In this document: positions 32,886 through 40,913 of the stretch, in pieces
How positions within the stretch are numbered: position 1 is the first letter of the stretch
Layout of the letters: each line of letters begins with the position of its first letter
Assembly (NCBI RefSeq): GCF_001422205.1
Contig: NZ_LMMJ01000010.1
Span: 344,877-408,876, forward strand
Direction of reading: 5' to 3'
DNA from: Curtobacterium sp. Leaf261
GTDB lineage: Bacteria; Actinomycetota; Actinomycetes; Actinomycetales; Microbacteriaceae
DNA: 64,000 bases
The notes under the pieces: model-generated
The model's input: the letters and a program-made list of their open reading frames with translations, nothing else
Told to the model about the DNA's origin: nothing
The model's database searches: none
Program-made: the position numbers and the translations under genes

Positions 32886-33544
32886 GTCAGACTGACAACC
32901 CGTCGATCGACGGTGACGAGGGGGCCGCGCCGAGCGGGAGCGCGCCAGCGGGCGGCAACAAGCGTGGGCTGCGGTTCCTGCGGGACGTCGTGATCATCGT
33001 CCTCGCCGCGCTCCTCGTCTCGTTCCTCGTCAAGACGTTCGTGGTCCGGTCGTTCTACATCCCCTCGGGGTCCATGGAGTCGACGCTCCAGATCGACGAC
33101 CGGGTCGTCGTGAACGAGCTCGTCCCCAAGGTCGTCGGGTTGCACCGCGGTGACGTCGTGGTGTTCGAGGACCCGGGCGGGTGGCTCGGCGCGACGGGCA
33201 AGAACGACCTGATCAAGCGGGTCATCGGGCTGCCGGGCGACCACGTGTCGTGCTGCTCGACGGACGGCAAGGTCGAGGTGAACGGTGTGGCGCTCGACGA
33301 GCCCTACGCGCAGTACCTGCCGGAGTTCGGCAGTCGTTCGCGTGCGGCCTTCGACGTCACGGTGCCGGCGGGCCAGGTCTGGGTCATGGGGGACAACCGG
33401 GGCAACTCCGCCGACTCCCGGGTGCACGGCACGGTGCCCGAGGCGGACATCGTCGGGCGGGCCGTCGTCATCACGTGGCCGATCTCGCGGTGGTCGTGGC
33501 TCGGACGGTACCCGGACACGTTCGCGGACGTGCCGAAGCCCTGA
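32882..33544 (+). CDS. lepB: Signal peptidase I
   Basis: 220 residues; membrane serine protease that cuts signal peptides from exported proteins. Disordered N-terminus (1-28), one membrane helix (about 35-55), nucleophile Ser64 in IPSGSMESTL, general base Lys112 in LIKRVIGLPGD, then VWVMGDNRGNSADSRVHGTV (box D/E). Short for an actinobacterial LepB, but all boxes are complete. GTG 32882 is used because upstream codons in this frame are not protein-like. Confidence 0.96.
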   Translation: MSQTDNPSIDGDEGAAPSGSAPAGGNKRGLRFLRDVVIIVLAALLVSFLVKTFVVRSFYIPSGSMESTLQIDDRVVVNELVPKVVGLHRGDVVVFEDPGGWLGATGKNDLIKRVIGLPGDHVSCCSTDGKVEVNGVALDEPYAQYLPEFGSRSRAAFDVTVPAGQVWVMGDNRGNSADSRVHGTVPEADIVGRAVVITWPISRWSWLGRYPDTFADVPKP

Positions 33545-33545
33545 C

Positions 33546-33586
33546 GGCCGCCGACGGCGCTGACGCGCCGGGGCCGCCGACGGCGC
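33546..33586. repeat. 15-base direct repeat after lepB
   Basis: GGCCGCCGACGGCGC at 33546-33560 and again at 33572-33586. Confidence 0.7.
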
Positions 33587-33587
33587 G

Positions 33588-33661
33588 GTGTTCTGAACAC
33601 GGCCGTCCGTCGAGAACACGTGGATGCGGGTGTTCGGCGTGGCCGGACGTGTTCAGAACAC
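33588..33661. terminator. Palindromic element built from GTGTTC words
   Basis: GTGTTCTGAACACG (33588-33601) and exact complement CGTGTTCAGAACAC (33648-33661), each itself nearly palindromic. Between them GAACAC (33613-33618) and GTGTTC (33630-33635) form an inner hairpin. Lies between convergent genes. Confidence 0.55.
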
Positions 33662-33701
33662 GGGGTTGGACGGCCGACAGCTCGCGGCCGGCAGCCCGCG
33701 G

Positions 33702-34025
33702 TCAGCAGCCGGCAGTGCCGAGCTTGACGCTCGCGACGGCGTCGTAGGCCACGGTCGTGCGGGCGGCGCACAGCCCCGAGGCGCGGACCGTCACCTTGCC
33801 GAGCGGCACCCCCGCGAAGTCCGCCGTCTGCCCCGCGAGCATCGACTGGTGCTCGACCAGCTGACGCTGCGCGTCGAACACCTTGACCGTGTAGTGGTGT
33901 CCCTTCGCCGCGTCAGCACTCAGCGAGACGGACACCCGGCCGGTGCTGTCGTGCACGGCGCACCCCGTGAGCGCGAGTCCGGCCGCGACGATCACCGCAA
34001 CAGCGGGAACGAGGCGACGGATCAC
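33702..34025 (-). CDS. Small secreted lipoprotein of unknown function
   Basis: 107 residues. Signal peptide MIRRLVPAVAVIVAAGLALT with lipobox L-T-G-C (Cys22). The mature part of about 85 residues looks all-beta (VSVSLSAD, HHYTVKVFDA, VPLGKVTVRASG) with two more cysteines (in GLCAA and at the C-terminus) that could pair. No family recognised. Stands alone; convergent with lepB. Confidence 0.7.
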   Translation of the reverse strand: MIRRLVPAVAVIVAAGLALTGCAVHDSTGRVSVSLSADAAKGHHYTVKVFDAQRQLVEHQSMLAGQTADFAGVPLGKVTVRASGLCAARTTVAYDAVASVKLGTAGC

Positions 34026-34082
34026 GGGTCAAGCCTACGTCGGCCTCGAACAACGGCGGACCGGGCACGGTGGCCCTCGGGG

Positions 34083-34892
34083 TCAGCCGAGCAGCCATCC
34101 GTTGTCGGCCGCGACCCGGAGTGCCTCGGTCGCGTTGCGCGCCGCGGTCTTGCCGATCGCGGACGACAGGTGGTTGCGGACCGTGCCGACCGACAGGTGC
34201 AGATGCGCCGCGACCCCGGCCACGGTCGGGGCCGTCCGGAACGAGATGAGCACCTCGGTCTCCCGCGGGGTGAGGGGGGAGGGCCCGGCCGCGAGTGACT
34301 CCGCGGCGAGCACCGGATCGACGACCCGGAAGCCGTTCGCCACCCGTCGCACCGCGTCGGCCAGCTGTTCTGCCGGGGTGTCCTTGACGACGAACCCCGC
34401 CGCGCCGGCCTCGAGGGCTCGACGCAGGTAGCCGGGGCGACCGAACGTCGTCACGATGAGCGAGCGGCACGCGGGGAGCTCCGCAGAGAGAGCCCGAGCG
34501 GCGCTGAGTCCGTCGGCACCGGGCATCTCGACGTCGAGCAGCGCCACGGTGGCTCCGGAACGACGGGCCTCGGCCACCACGACGTCACCACGATCGACCT
34601 GTGCGACCACCTCGATGTCGGGTTCGAGCGACAGGAGCGAGGCGAGCGCACCACGGACGAGGGCCTGGTCGTCCGCGAGCAGCACGCGGATCCGCGGAGC
34701 ACCCGCGGCGGCGGCGCCGCCCGAGGCGCCCGAGGCGGCGGTGCCCGCGGCGGCGGTGCCCGCGGCGGCGGTGCCCGCAGCGGCGGTGCCCGCAGCGGCG
34801 GTGCCCGAGGCGGCGGAGCCCGAGGGCGCAGCGGGCGCACCCGCGGGTACGCCCGCGGTGGCGGCTCGGATCGCGGTCCGGTCGGCGGTCAT
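34083..34892 (-). CDS. DesR-like NarL/LuxR response regulator with repeat-rich N-terminus
   Basis: 269 residues. Residues 1-66 are an Ala/Gly/Thr low-complexity extension with five copies of GTAAA. Receiver domain about 67-185: acidic pair in LLADDQ, phospho-acceptor Asp120 in ALLDVEMPG, Lys in FVVKDT. LuxR helix-turn-helix about 205-265 (LTPRETEVLISF, VAAHLHLSVGTVRNHLSSAIGK). Start ATG 34892 overlaps the kinase stop codon (ATGA). Last gene of the exporter/two-component unit; usual members start near residue 66 here. Confidence 0.93.
   Translation of the reverse strand: MTADRTAIRAATAGVPAGAPAAPSGSAASGTAAAGTAAAGTAAAGTAAAGTAASGASGGAAAAGAPRIRVLLADDQALVRGALASLLSLEPDIEVVAQVDRGDVVVAEARRSGATVALLDVEMPGADGLSAARALSAELPACRSLIVTTFGRPGYLRRALEAGAAGFVVKDTPAEQLADAVRRVANGFRVVDPVLAAESLAAGPSPLTPRETEVLISFRTAPTVAGVAAHLHLSVGTVRNHLSSAIGKTAARNATEALRVAADNGWLLG
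34741..34815. repeat. 15-base tandem repeat at the start of the response regulator
   Basis: Five units of GTGCCCGCGGCGGCG (third and fourth with one change, fifth with one change), encoding AAAGT on the minus strand. Confidence 0.85.
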
Positions 34893-36106
34893 CGGCGCCC
34901 CCGCTGCACCCGCAGGAGGAAGCCGCCGAGATCGCTCGTCCCGGTCGAGATGACAGCTCCGACGGCCTCCGCGCGTTCTCGGAGCCCCAGGAGTCCGTTC
35001 CCCCCGATCCCGCCACCCGCCCGGACGTCGCCGGACGCACCCGTGCCGTCGTCCTCGACGGTCAGCGCCGTCCGGGTGATCGTCACCCGAGCGTGCGTGG
35101 CTGCGGCGTGCCGGAGGACGTTCGTCACGCCCTCCCGGAGCACCCACGCGAAGAGACTCCGGACGTCGCGCGCCGCGGCGGCCCCGTCGTCCGGCACGGA
35201 CGCCTCGACCCCGGCGGCACGGAACGCGGCACAGGCAGCGACGAGCTCCGCGTCGAGGTCGGCCTCGCGGTACCCGCCGACCGCCTGCCGGAGCCCCTGC
35301 AGCGCCTCGCGGGAGAGGCGCTCGATGTCCGCGATCTCGGCCTTCGCGCGGTCGGGATCGAGGTCGACGAGCCGCGCGGCGAGCTCCGACTTCATGGTGA
35401 CCACGGTCAGCGAGTGTCCGAGGACGTCGTGCAGGTCACGGGAGAACCGTGCGCGCTCCTCGACCACGGCGAGGCGGGTGAGCTCGTCGTTCGCGACGTC
35501 GAGCTGGTCCTCGGCGTCCCGCTGCCGCCCGAAGAACACCATGGACAGGCCCACCGACACCGTCACGAGCGGTGCGAACAGCAGGCCGCTGTCGGTGGCG
35601 GCGTCCCAGCCGACGACGGCGCTCACGGCGAGCTGAGCCGCGACGATCACGGCGATCCCGAGACCGGCGACCCACATCCGCAGCGCGATGAACCCGGTCA
35701 GTGACGCCACGAGGAGCCACGACCACACGGCGATCGGTCCGATCGACAGGAGCGTCAGGCCGCACAGCGCGGCGAAGGCCGTCACGATGCCGACGCGGGA
35801 CGGCAGGCCGCGCCGCCACATCAGCTCCGGGACGCCGAGGTAGGCCGCGTAGACCACGAGCAGCGTCACCGATCCGAGCACGTGTTCGGCGAGCGGGCGG
35901 CCGTCGGTCCAGAGCGCGATGACGAGCAGGGACTGCCAGAGCAGCCCGAACGTGGCACCGGCGTACCAGCGCCTGCGCGCTGCGGCGACGTCGGCGGGGG
36001 TCGCGGACGGCGCGATCGCCCACGGGAACGACCGGCGCGGACGGGAGGCCCGGGGCGCGTCCGTCCGGACGCTCACCGGGGCCGTGTCGGTCGCCTCCTG
36101 AGCCAT
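34889..36106 (-). CDS. DesK-like sensor histidine kinase
   Basis: 405 residues. Five to six membrane helices between about 50 and 195, then a coiled linker (QRDAEDQLDVANDELTRLAV), the HisKA_3 box ERARFSRDLHDVLGHSLTVV with phospho-acceptor His226, and an ATPase domain with WVLREGVTNVLRHAAA (N box), VEDDGTGA (G1) and GNGLLGLRERAEAVG (G2). Senses a membrane or cell-envelope signal, presumably the substrate of the neighbouring exporter. Overlaps the response regulator by 4 bases. Confidence 0.94.
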   Translation of the reverse strand: MAQEATDTAPVSVRTDAPRASRPRRSFPWAIAPSATPADVAAARRRWYAGATFGLLWQSLLVIALWTDGRPLAEHVLGSVTLLVVYAAYLGVPELMWRRGLPSRVGIVTAFAALCGLTLLSIGPIAVWSWLLVASLTGFIALRMWVAGLGIAVIVAAQLAVSAVVGWDAATDSGLLFAPLVTVSVGLSMVFFGRQRDAEDQLDVANDELTRLAVVEERARFSRDLHDVLGHSLTVVTMKSELAARLVDLDPDRAKAEIADIERLSREALQGLRQAVGGYREADLDAELVAACAAFRAAGVEASVPDDGAAAARDVRSLFAWVLREGVTNVLRHAAATHARVTITRTALTVEDDGTGASGDVRAGGGIGGNGLLGLRERAEAVGAVISTGTSDLGGFLLRVQRGRR

Positions 36107-36162
36107 GCGACCAACGATAGGGGCGGGTCGACGGGTGTCGGGCCTCCCGTCCGGATGCGCAC

Positions 36163-36990
36163 TCACTGGCGCGCCGCGTCGCGGCGGTACCGCCACACCA
36201 CGACGGCACCGAGCACGACGGTCCACGCGAGCATCACCGTGACCGGCTCGAGGAGCGAACCGTCCGATCCGGCGCCGATCTGCCCGATCCGGTTCAGCCA
36301 GAACGACGGCAGCAGGTGCGCGACCGGGCCCATCCACGACGGCATGATCGACAGCGGTACCCAGAGCCCACCGAGGATCGCGAGGCCCATGAACACGACG
36401 ACGAACATCGGCTGCGCGAACGAGGGCTTCGCGAACTGTCCGATGAGGATCGCGATCAGGGTGAACGGCACGACGCCGAGCAGGATGCCGACGCCGGCGC
36501 CGAGCCAGTGTCCGAGGCCGATCGACGCGTGCATCCCGACCGTCGCCACGAGCATCACGACGACGATCGACACGGCTGCCGTCGTGATGGCGGCGATCGT
36601 CTTCGACGCCAGGAAGGCACTGCCGGAGAGCGGGGTGACCCGGAGCTGCCGGTTCCACCCGAGCGCGCGCTCGTTGACGATCGCGAACGCCTGTCCGAGC
36701 GACGCCATCATCGCGCCGTACGACGCCATCTGCAGGGTCGTGACGACGAGCCACGGGAGGCCGGTGCTCGTGTCGACCTGGCCCCCCGAGCCGTAGGCCG
36801 CCCCGAACACGAGCAGCATCACGACGGGGACGGCGATGGTGAAGACGATCGCCCGGACGTTCCGGAGCTGTCGCTTCGTCTCGAGGACCACGTAGCGGAT
36901 CGGAATCCGGCCGCGGTGGGACGGGGACGTGCCGACGACGGGGGACCCGGTCGCTGTGGTGGAGGTGGAGGAGGGGGTGGCGACGCTCAT
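36163..36990 (-). CDS. ABC-2 type transporter permease
   Basis: 275 residues, six membrane helices between about 45 and 268 after a polar N-terminus. Words typical of ABC-2 permeases: RNVRAIVFTIAVPVVMLLVFG, ALGWNRQLRVTPLSGSAFLASK and LGGLWVPLSIMPSWMGPVAHLLPSFWLNRI (in parts). Partner of the ATPase 3 bases upstream and regulated presumably by the downstream kinase/regulator pair. Exports an unknown compound, drug or lipid. Confidence 0.93.
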   Translation of the reverse strand: MSVATPSSTSTTATGSPVVGTSPSHRGRIPIRYVVLETKRQLRNVRAIVFTIAVPVVMLLVFGAAYGSGGQVDTSTGLPWLVVTTLQMASYGAMMASLGQAFAIVNERALGWNRQLRVTPLSGSAFLASKTIAAITTAAVSIVVVMLVATVGMHASIGLGHWLGAGVGILLGVVPFTLIAILIGQFAKPSFAQPMFVVVFMGLAILGGLWVPLSIMPSWMGPVAHLLPSFWLNRIGQIGAGSDGSLLEPVTVMLAWTVVLGAVVVWRYRRDAARQ

Positions 36991-36993
36991 TGG

Positions 36994-37929
36994 TCAGGCT
37001 CCGATCAGGGGGTGGTCGACGTCAGCGGTCTGTGCCGCCGTCCGGGTGAGGGCGAGGAACGCGTCGTCCATGGTCGATGCGGCCACCGCGACGTCCCGGG
37101 CCTCGGGGAACGCCCCGAGGAGCGCGCGGAGCGTCCTGTCCGAGTCGTCGGTGACGAGCGTGACCTGCCCGCCACGGTGCTGCACCGCCGAGACTCCGGG
37201 CAGCACGGTGAGCCGCGGCTCGTCCGCCGGGACGCCGGTGAACCGGATGGTCCGGGCCGCGACGATCGCCTTGATCTCGTCGGGTGTCCCGTCGGCGACG
37301 ATCCGCCCCTCGCGCATGATGACGATCCGGTCCGCGAACGTGTCCGCCTCCTCGAGGTGGTGGGTCGCGAACACGACCGTCCGCCCGGTGTCGGTGAACT
37401 CGTGCATCGACTCCCAGAAGGTGTGCCTGGCCTCGACGTCCATGGCGGCGGTCGGTTCGTCGAGCACGAGGAGCTCCGGGTCCGAGACGACGGCGACGGC
37501 GAACCGCGCGCGCTGGACCTGACCGCCGGAGAGCTTGCTCACCCGCCGGTCCGCGAGGTCCGACACCCTGGCCCGTCGGAGCGCCTCGGCCACCGGCATG
37601 GGGGCACGGTGCGCGCTCGCGACCAGCGCGACCGCGTCCTGGACCGTCATGTCCGCCAGGAGCGCCCCGCCCTGCAGCATCGCGCCGACCCGGCCGGCGA
37701 CGATCGCATCGCGCGGGTCGGCCCCGAAGAGCCTGGCGCTGCCCGTGCTCGGGGTGGCGAGACCGAGCGCGAGGTCGACGGTCGTCGTCTTGCCGGCTCC
37801 GTTCGGACCGAGGAGCGCGACGACCTCACCGCGGTGGACGCTGAGGTCGACGCCGTCGACGGCGACGACACCGTTGGCACCGAAGCGCTTCCGGAGGCCG
37901 GTGAGCTGGATGACGGGGGTCTCGTTCAT
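36994..37929 (-). CDS. ABC transporter ATP-binding protein
   Basis: 311 residues. Walker A GPNGAGKTTT, Q-loop region GAMLQGGALLADMTV, signature KLSGGQVQRARFAVAVVSDP, Walker B LLVLDEPTAAMD and switch His in VVFATHHLEEAD. The C-terminal about 80 residues form the extra domain of DrrA-type exporters. The gene starts the four-gene unit ATPase, permease, kinase, regulator. A palindrome (37986-38003) lies 57 bases upstream. Confidence 0.95.
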   Translation of the reverse strand: MNETPVIQLTGLRKRFGANGVVAVDGVDLSVHRGEVVALLGPNGAGKTTTVDLALGLATPSTGSARLFGADPRDAIVAGRVGAMLQGGALLADMTVQDAVALVASAHRAPMPVAEALRRARVSDLADRRVSKLSGGQVQRARFAVAVVSDPELLVLDEPTAAMDVEARHTFWESMHEFTDTGRTVVFATHHLEEADTFADRIVIMREGRIVADGTPDEIKAIVAARTIRFTGVPADEPRLTVLPGVSAVQHRGGQVTLVTDDSDRTLRALLGAFPEARDVAVAASTMDDAFLALTRTAAQTADVDHPLIGA

Positions 37930-37985
37930 GCCCCCAGCGTCGCGCAGGAGCGCGGTCGACCCATGGGTGATCCGTCACGATCGTG

Positions 37986-38003
37986 CCGTGACGAATGTCA
38001 CGG
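37986..38003. promoter_or_regulatory. Candidate operator of the exporter unit
   Basis: CCGTGAC-GAAT-GTCACGG, perfect 7-base arms; a similar CCGTCACGATCGTG lies just beside it. Repeated TGAC/GTCA words suit binding by a phosphorylated NarL-type regulator. Confidence 0.5.
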
Positions 38004-38008
38004 ACATG

Positions 38009-38039
38009 ACACGGACACGGACACGGATTGGAGGCACGG
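38009..38039. repeat. ACGGAC hexanucleotide repeat and a GGATTGGAGG repeat copy
   Basis: Three ACGGAC units run into CGGATTGGAGGCACGG (38024-38039), a variant of the dispersed repeat. Confidence 0.55.
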
Positions 38040-38063
38040 CGCGCGTCCGCCACGCCCGCCCGG

Positions 38064-38966
38064 TCAGGCGCCGAGTCGCTCCAGCAGCTCGCGGTACCTC
38101 GCCGCCGTCGTCGCGACCACGTCCGCGGGGAGCTCGGGCGGGGTGCCCTGCCGGTCCCAGTGCGCACCCAACCAGTTCCGGACGATCTGCTTGTCGAACG
38201 ACTCCGTGCGGTCTCCGTCGCCGTCCGCCGCGTACACGACGGCGTCCCAGTAACGGCTCGAGTCGCTCGTGAGGACCTCGTCGGCGATCCGGATCCGCCC
38301 GTCGGCGTCGTGGCCGAACTCGAACTTCGTGTCGGCGATGATCACCCCGTGCTCGAGGGCGACGGCCGCGGCGGACCCGTACACGTGCAGCGCGAGGTCC
38401 CGCAGTGTGGCGGCGACGTCCGGGCCGACGAGCTCGACGGTCCGTTCGTAGGAGATGTTCTCGTCGTGGTCGCCCTGCTCGGCCTTGAACGCGGGGGTGT
38501 AGATCGGTGTCGGGAGCCGGTCGCCGTTCTCGAGGCCGGCCGGGAGCTCGACACCGCAGACGCTGCCGGACTCCTGGTACTCCGTCCAGCCGCTCCCCGC
38601 CAGGTACCCGCGGACGACGCACTCGATCGGGAACATGGTCAGGGGCATCACACGCATCGACCGCGCCGCGACGGACTCCGGCACCGGGGTCGCCGAGGCG
38701 GAGTCCGGCAACAGGTGGTTCGGCACGTCGGCGAGCTGGGCGAACCAGAACCGGGAGAGCCGTGTGAGGAGCTCGCCCTTGCCGGGGATGGGGGGTTCGA
38801 GCATGAAGTCGTAGGCGCTCACCCGGTCGCTCGCGACGAGCAGCAGCTCCGTCGCGGCCGACAGGGCTCCGGCTCTGGACGTGCTCGTCTCGGGGACGTA
38901 GAGGTCGCGGACCTTGCCCGAGTAGACGTGCTCCCAGCCGACCAGTGCGGCACCCGGCGTGCTCAT
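38064..38966 (-). CDS. purC: Phosphoribosylaminoimidazole-succinocarboxamide synthase
   Basis: 300 residues; joins CAIR and aspartate with ATP to form SAICAR. Motifs: YSGKVRDLYVPE (ATP loop), ASDRVSAYDFML, PIECVVRGYLAGSGW, IIADTKFEFG and DEVLTSDSSRYWDA. Length fits the monofunctional enzyme of actinobacteria. ATG 38966 overlaps the purD stop (ATGA), so purD and purC are coupled. Confidence 0.98.
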   Translation of the reverse strand: MSTPGAALVGWEHVYSGKVRDLYVPETSTSRAGALSAATELLLVASDRVSAYDFMLEPPIPGKGELLTRLSRFWFAQLADVPNHLLPDSASATPVPESVAARSMRVMPLTMFPIECVVRGYLAGSGWTEYQESGSVCGVELPAGLENGDRLPTPIYTPAFKAEQGDHDENISYERTVELVGPDVAATLRDLALHVYGSAAAVALEHGVIIADTKFEFGHDADGRIRIADEVLTSDSSRYWDAVVYAADGDGDRTESFDKQIVRNWLGAHWDRQGTPPELPADVVATTAARYRELLERLGA

Positions 38967-40231
38967 CGGACCACCTTCGCGGCGATGTCGGTGCGGAACT
39001 GCCCGCCGTCGAGGTGGATCCGGGACAGGCCGTCGTAGGCGCGTGCTCGTGCCTCGGCGAAGTCGTCCCCGACCGCGGAGACGCTCAGCACCCGGCCGCC
39101 GGTCGCGACGAGGTCTCCGTCGAGGGTCGCGGTCGCGGCGTGCAGGACACTGACACCGTCGAGGGCCTCGGCCTCGTCGACCCCGGTGAGGCGGCGGCCG
39201 GTCATCGGGTTCTCCGGGTAGCCCTCGCTGGCGAGCACGACGGTCACCCCGGCGTGCGGGTGGAACTCGGGGTGCGCCCGACCGCCGAGCTGTCCGGTCG
39301 CCGCCTGGAACAGCAGCTCGCTGAGCGGCGTGACGAGCCGGGGGAGCACGACCTGGGTCTCCGGGTCGCCGAAGCGCGCGTTGAACTCGATGACCCGCAC
39401 GCCCTGCTCGGTGACGATGAGTCCGCAGTAGAGGAGCCCGACGAACGGGGTGCCCTCGTGCTCCAGTCGTCGGATCGTCGGGAGTGCGACGAGCTCGGTC
39501 ACCTCGGCGACGAAGGCCTCCTCGTTCCCCCAGTGGTCCGCGAGCCACGGCAGCGGCGAGTAGGCGCCCATGCCGCCGGTGTTCGGTCCGAGGTCGCCGT
39601 CGAGGAGGCGCTTGGAGTCCTGCGCCGGGCTGAGCGGCACGACGTCGTGGCCGTCGCTCAGGAAGAACAGCGAGACCTCTTCTCCGTCGAGGAACTCCTC
39701 GACCACGACGGGTCCGTGCTGGAGCCAGTAGCGGGCGTGCTCGAGGGCGGCGTCGCGGTCCTCGGTGACGATGACGCCCTTGCCCGCGGCGAGTCCGTCG
39801 GCCTTCACGACGTACGGGGCACCGAGCTCGTCGAGTGCGGCTTCCGCCTCGGCCAGTGTGCCGGCGTACACCGGGCGGCCGGTCGGGACCCCGGCGACCT
39901 CCATGATGCGCTTCGCGAAGGCCTTCGAGCCCTCGAGCTGCGCGGCCGCCCTGCTCGGACCGAAGACCGCGATGCCACGCGTGCGGATCGGATCGGCCAC
40001 GCCGGCGATGAGCGGTGCCTCCGGACCCACGACGACGAGCTCGATGCCGTTCTCGTTCGCGTACTCCGCGACGAGCCCGCCGTTCGTCGGGTCGAGCGAC
40101 ACCGTCTCGACGACAGCGGCGATGCCGGAGTTGCCCGGCGCGCAGGTGATGACGTGGCCGGCACGCTCCGCGAGGAGGGCCGTGATGATCGCGTGCTCAC
40201 GGGCACCGGAACCGAGGACGAGGATTCGCAC
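38963..40231 (-). CDS. purD: Phosphoribosylamine-glycine ligase
   Basis: 422 residues; ATP-grasp enzyme joining phosphoribosylamine and glycine to GAR. N-terminal ILVLGSGAREHAI, VVGPEAPL, ATP-grasp block PYVVKADGLAAGKGVIV, LGPNTGGMGAYSP, FNARFGDPETQVVLPRL. GTG 40231 has TAGGCT (40238-40243) 6 bases upstream and no ribosome site, so it is probably leaderless. Confidence 0.98.
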   Translation of the reverse strand: MRILVLGSGAREHAIITALLAERAGHVITCAPGNSGIAAVVETVSLDPTNGGLVAEYANENGIELVVVGPEAPLIAGVADPIRTRGIAVFGPSRAAAQLEGSKAFAKRIMEVAGVPTGRPVYAGTLAEAEAALDELGAPYVVKADGLAAGKGVIVTEDRDAALEHARYWLQHGPVVVEEFLDGEEVSLFFLSDGHDVVPLSPAQDSKRLLDGDLGPNTGGMGAYSPLPWLADHWGNEEAFVAEVTELVALPTIRRLEHEGTPFVGLLYCGLIVTEQGVRVIEFNARFGDPETQVVLPRLVTPLSELLFQAATGQLGGRAHPEFHPHAGVTVVLASEGYPENPMTGRRLTGVDEAEALDGVSVLHAATATLDGDLVATGGRVLSVSAVGDDFAEARARAYDGLSRIHLDGGQFRTDIAAKVVR

Positions 40232-40237
40232 CCGGCA

Positions 40238-40243
40238 AGCCTA
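40238..40243 (-). promoter_or_regulatory. -10 box of purD (leaderless)
   Basis: TAGGCT on the minus strand, 6 bases before GTG 40231. Confidence 0.55.
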
Positions 40244-40337
40244 CCGACCGCGCCGTCGCCGCCGGTCCGGAGGCCGACCAGCGTGACCGGCACCGTGCCT
40301 CCCGGCCGACGCTCGGCACCGGCGGGGGTCCCGTGCC

Positions 40338-40343
40338 TATGGT
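40338..40343 (+). promoter_or_regulatory. -10 box of the SCP-like gene (leaderless)
   Basis: TATGGT, 6 bases before GTG 40350. Confidence 0.5.
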
Positions 40344-40349
40344 GGTGTC

Positions 40350-40712
40350 GTGCCAGCCAGGATCATCGACCCCGCAGAGGGGCGCGCGGCGCTCGCCGCA
40401 GTGCGCGACGGCGCGACCGATCGCGCGACGACGGCGACCACCGTGCGGTTCCTGCTGCAGTCGCTCGCGGCGGCCGTCCCCGGCAACAGCGTGGAGGTCA
40501 GGGTGCCGCCGTTCGGTGCCGTCCAGGCCGTCCCCGGTCCGCGGCACACCCGCGGGACGCCCCCGAACGTCGTCGAGATGGACGCCCGGACGTGGATCGC
40601 CCTGGCGACCGCGACCCTGACGTGGCCGGAGGCGGTCGCTGCGGCGAGGGTGATCGCATCGGGGTCCCGCGCGGACCTGACCGACCACCTGCCGGTGCGC
40701 CTGCCGGACTGA
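40350..40712 (+). CDS. Sterol-carrier-family (SCP-like) protein
   Basis: 120 residues. Matches the short actinobacterial 'sterol carrier family protein' found next to purine genes: RAALAAVRDG, TVRFLLQSLAAAVPGNSVEVRVPPFGAVQ, HTRGTPPNVVEMDARTWIALATATLTW (in parts). Possible lipid-binding fold; role unknown. Divergent from purD with 118 bases between, which contain both leaderless promoters. Confidence 0.85.
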   Translation: MPARIIDPAEGRAALAAVRDGATDRATTATTVRFLLQSLAAAVPGNSVEVRVPPFGAVQAVPGPRHTRGTPPNVVEMDARTWIALATATLTWPEAVAAARVIASGSRADLTDHLPVRLPD

Positions 40713-40786
40713 GGCGCGAGGGACACTCGACTCGATTAGGTAGCACCTACCGATGTGTGCTCCGGAGTCCGTGACTACCGTGAGAG

Positions 40787-40834
40787 CGTCGCCGGGATTC
40801 GGACCCGACCCGAACGGGTCCGAACCCGGCGACG
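40787..40834. terminator. 20-base stem with one bulge between convergent genes
   Basis: Left arm 40787-40807 and right arm 40815-40834 (CGGGTCCGAACCCGGCGACG) pair over 20 bases with one bulged A; 7-base loop. A smaller GGTAG/CTACC hairpin lies at 40739-40751. Confidence 0.65.
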
Positions 40835-40913
40835 ATCGAAACCCTACGCGACCGGTCCGACAACCGCGAGTCGGCGCGCCACGGGGACGTCCGTGCTGCC
40901 CGCGGGAGCTCGG

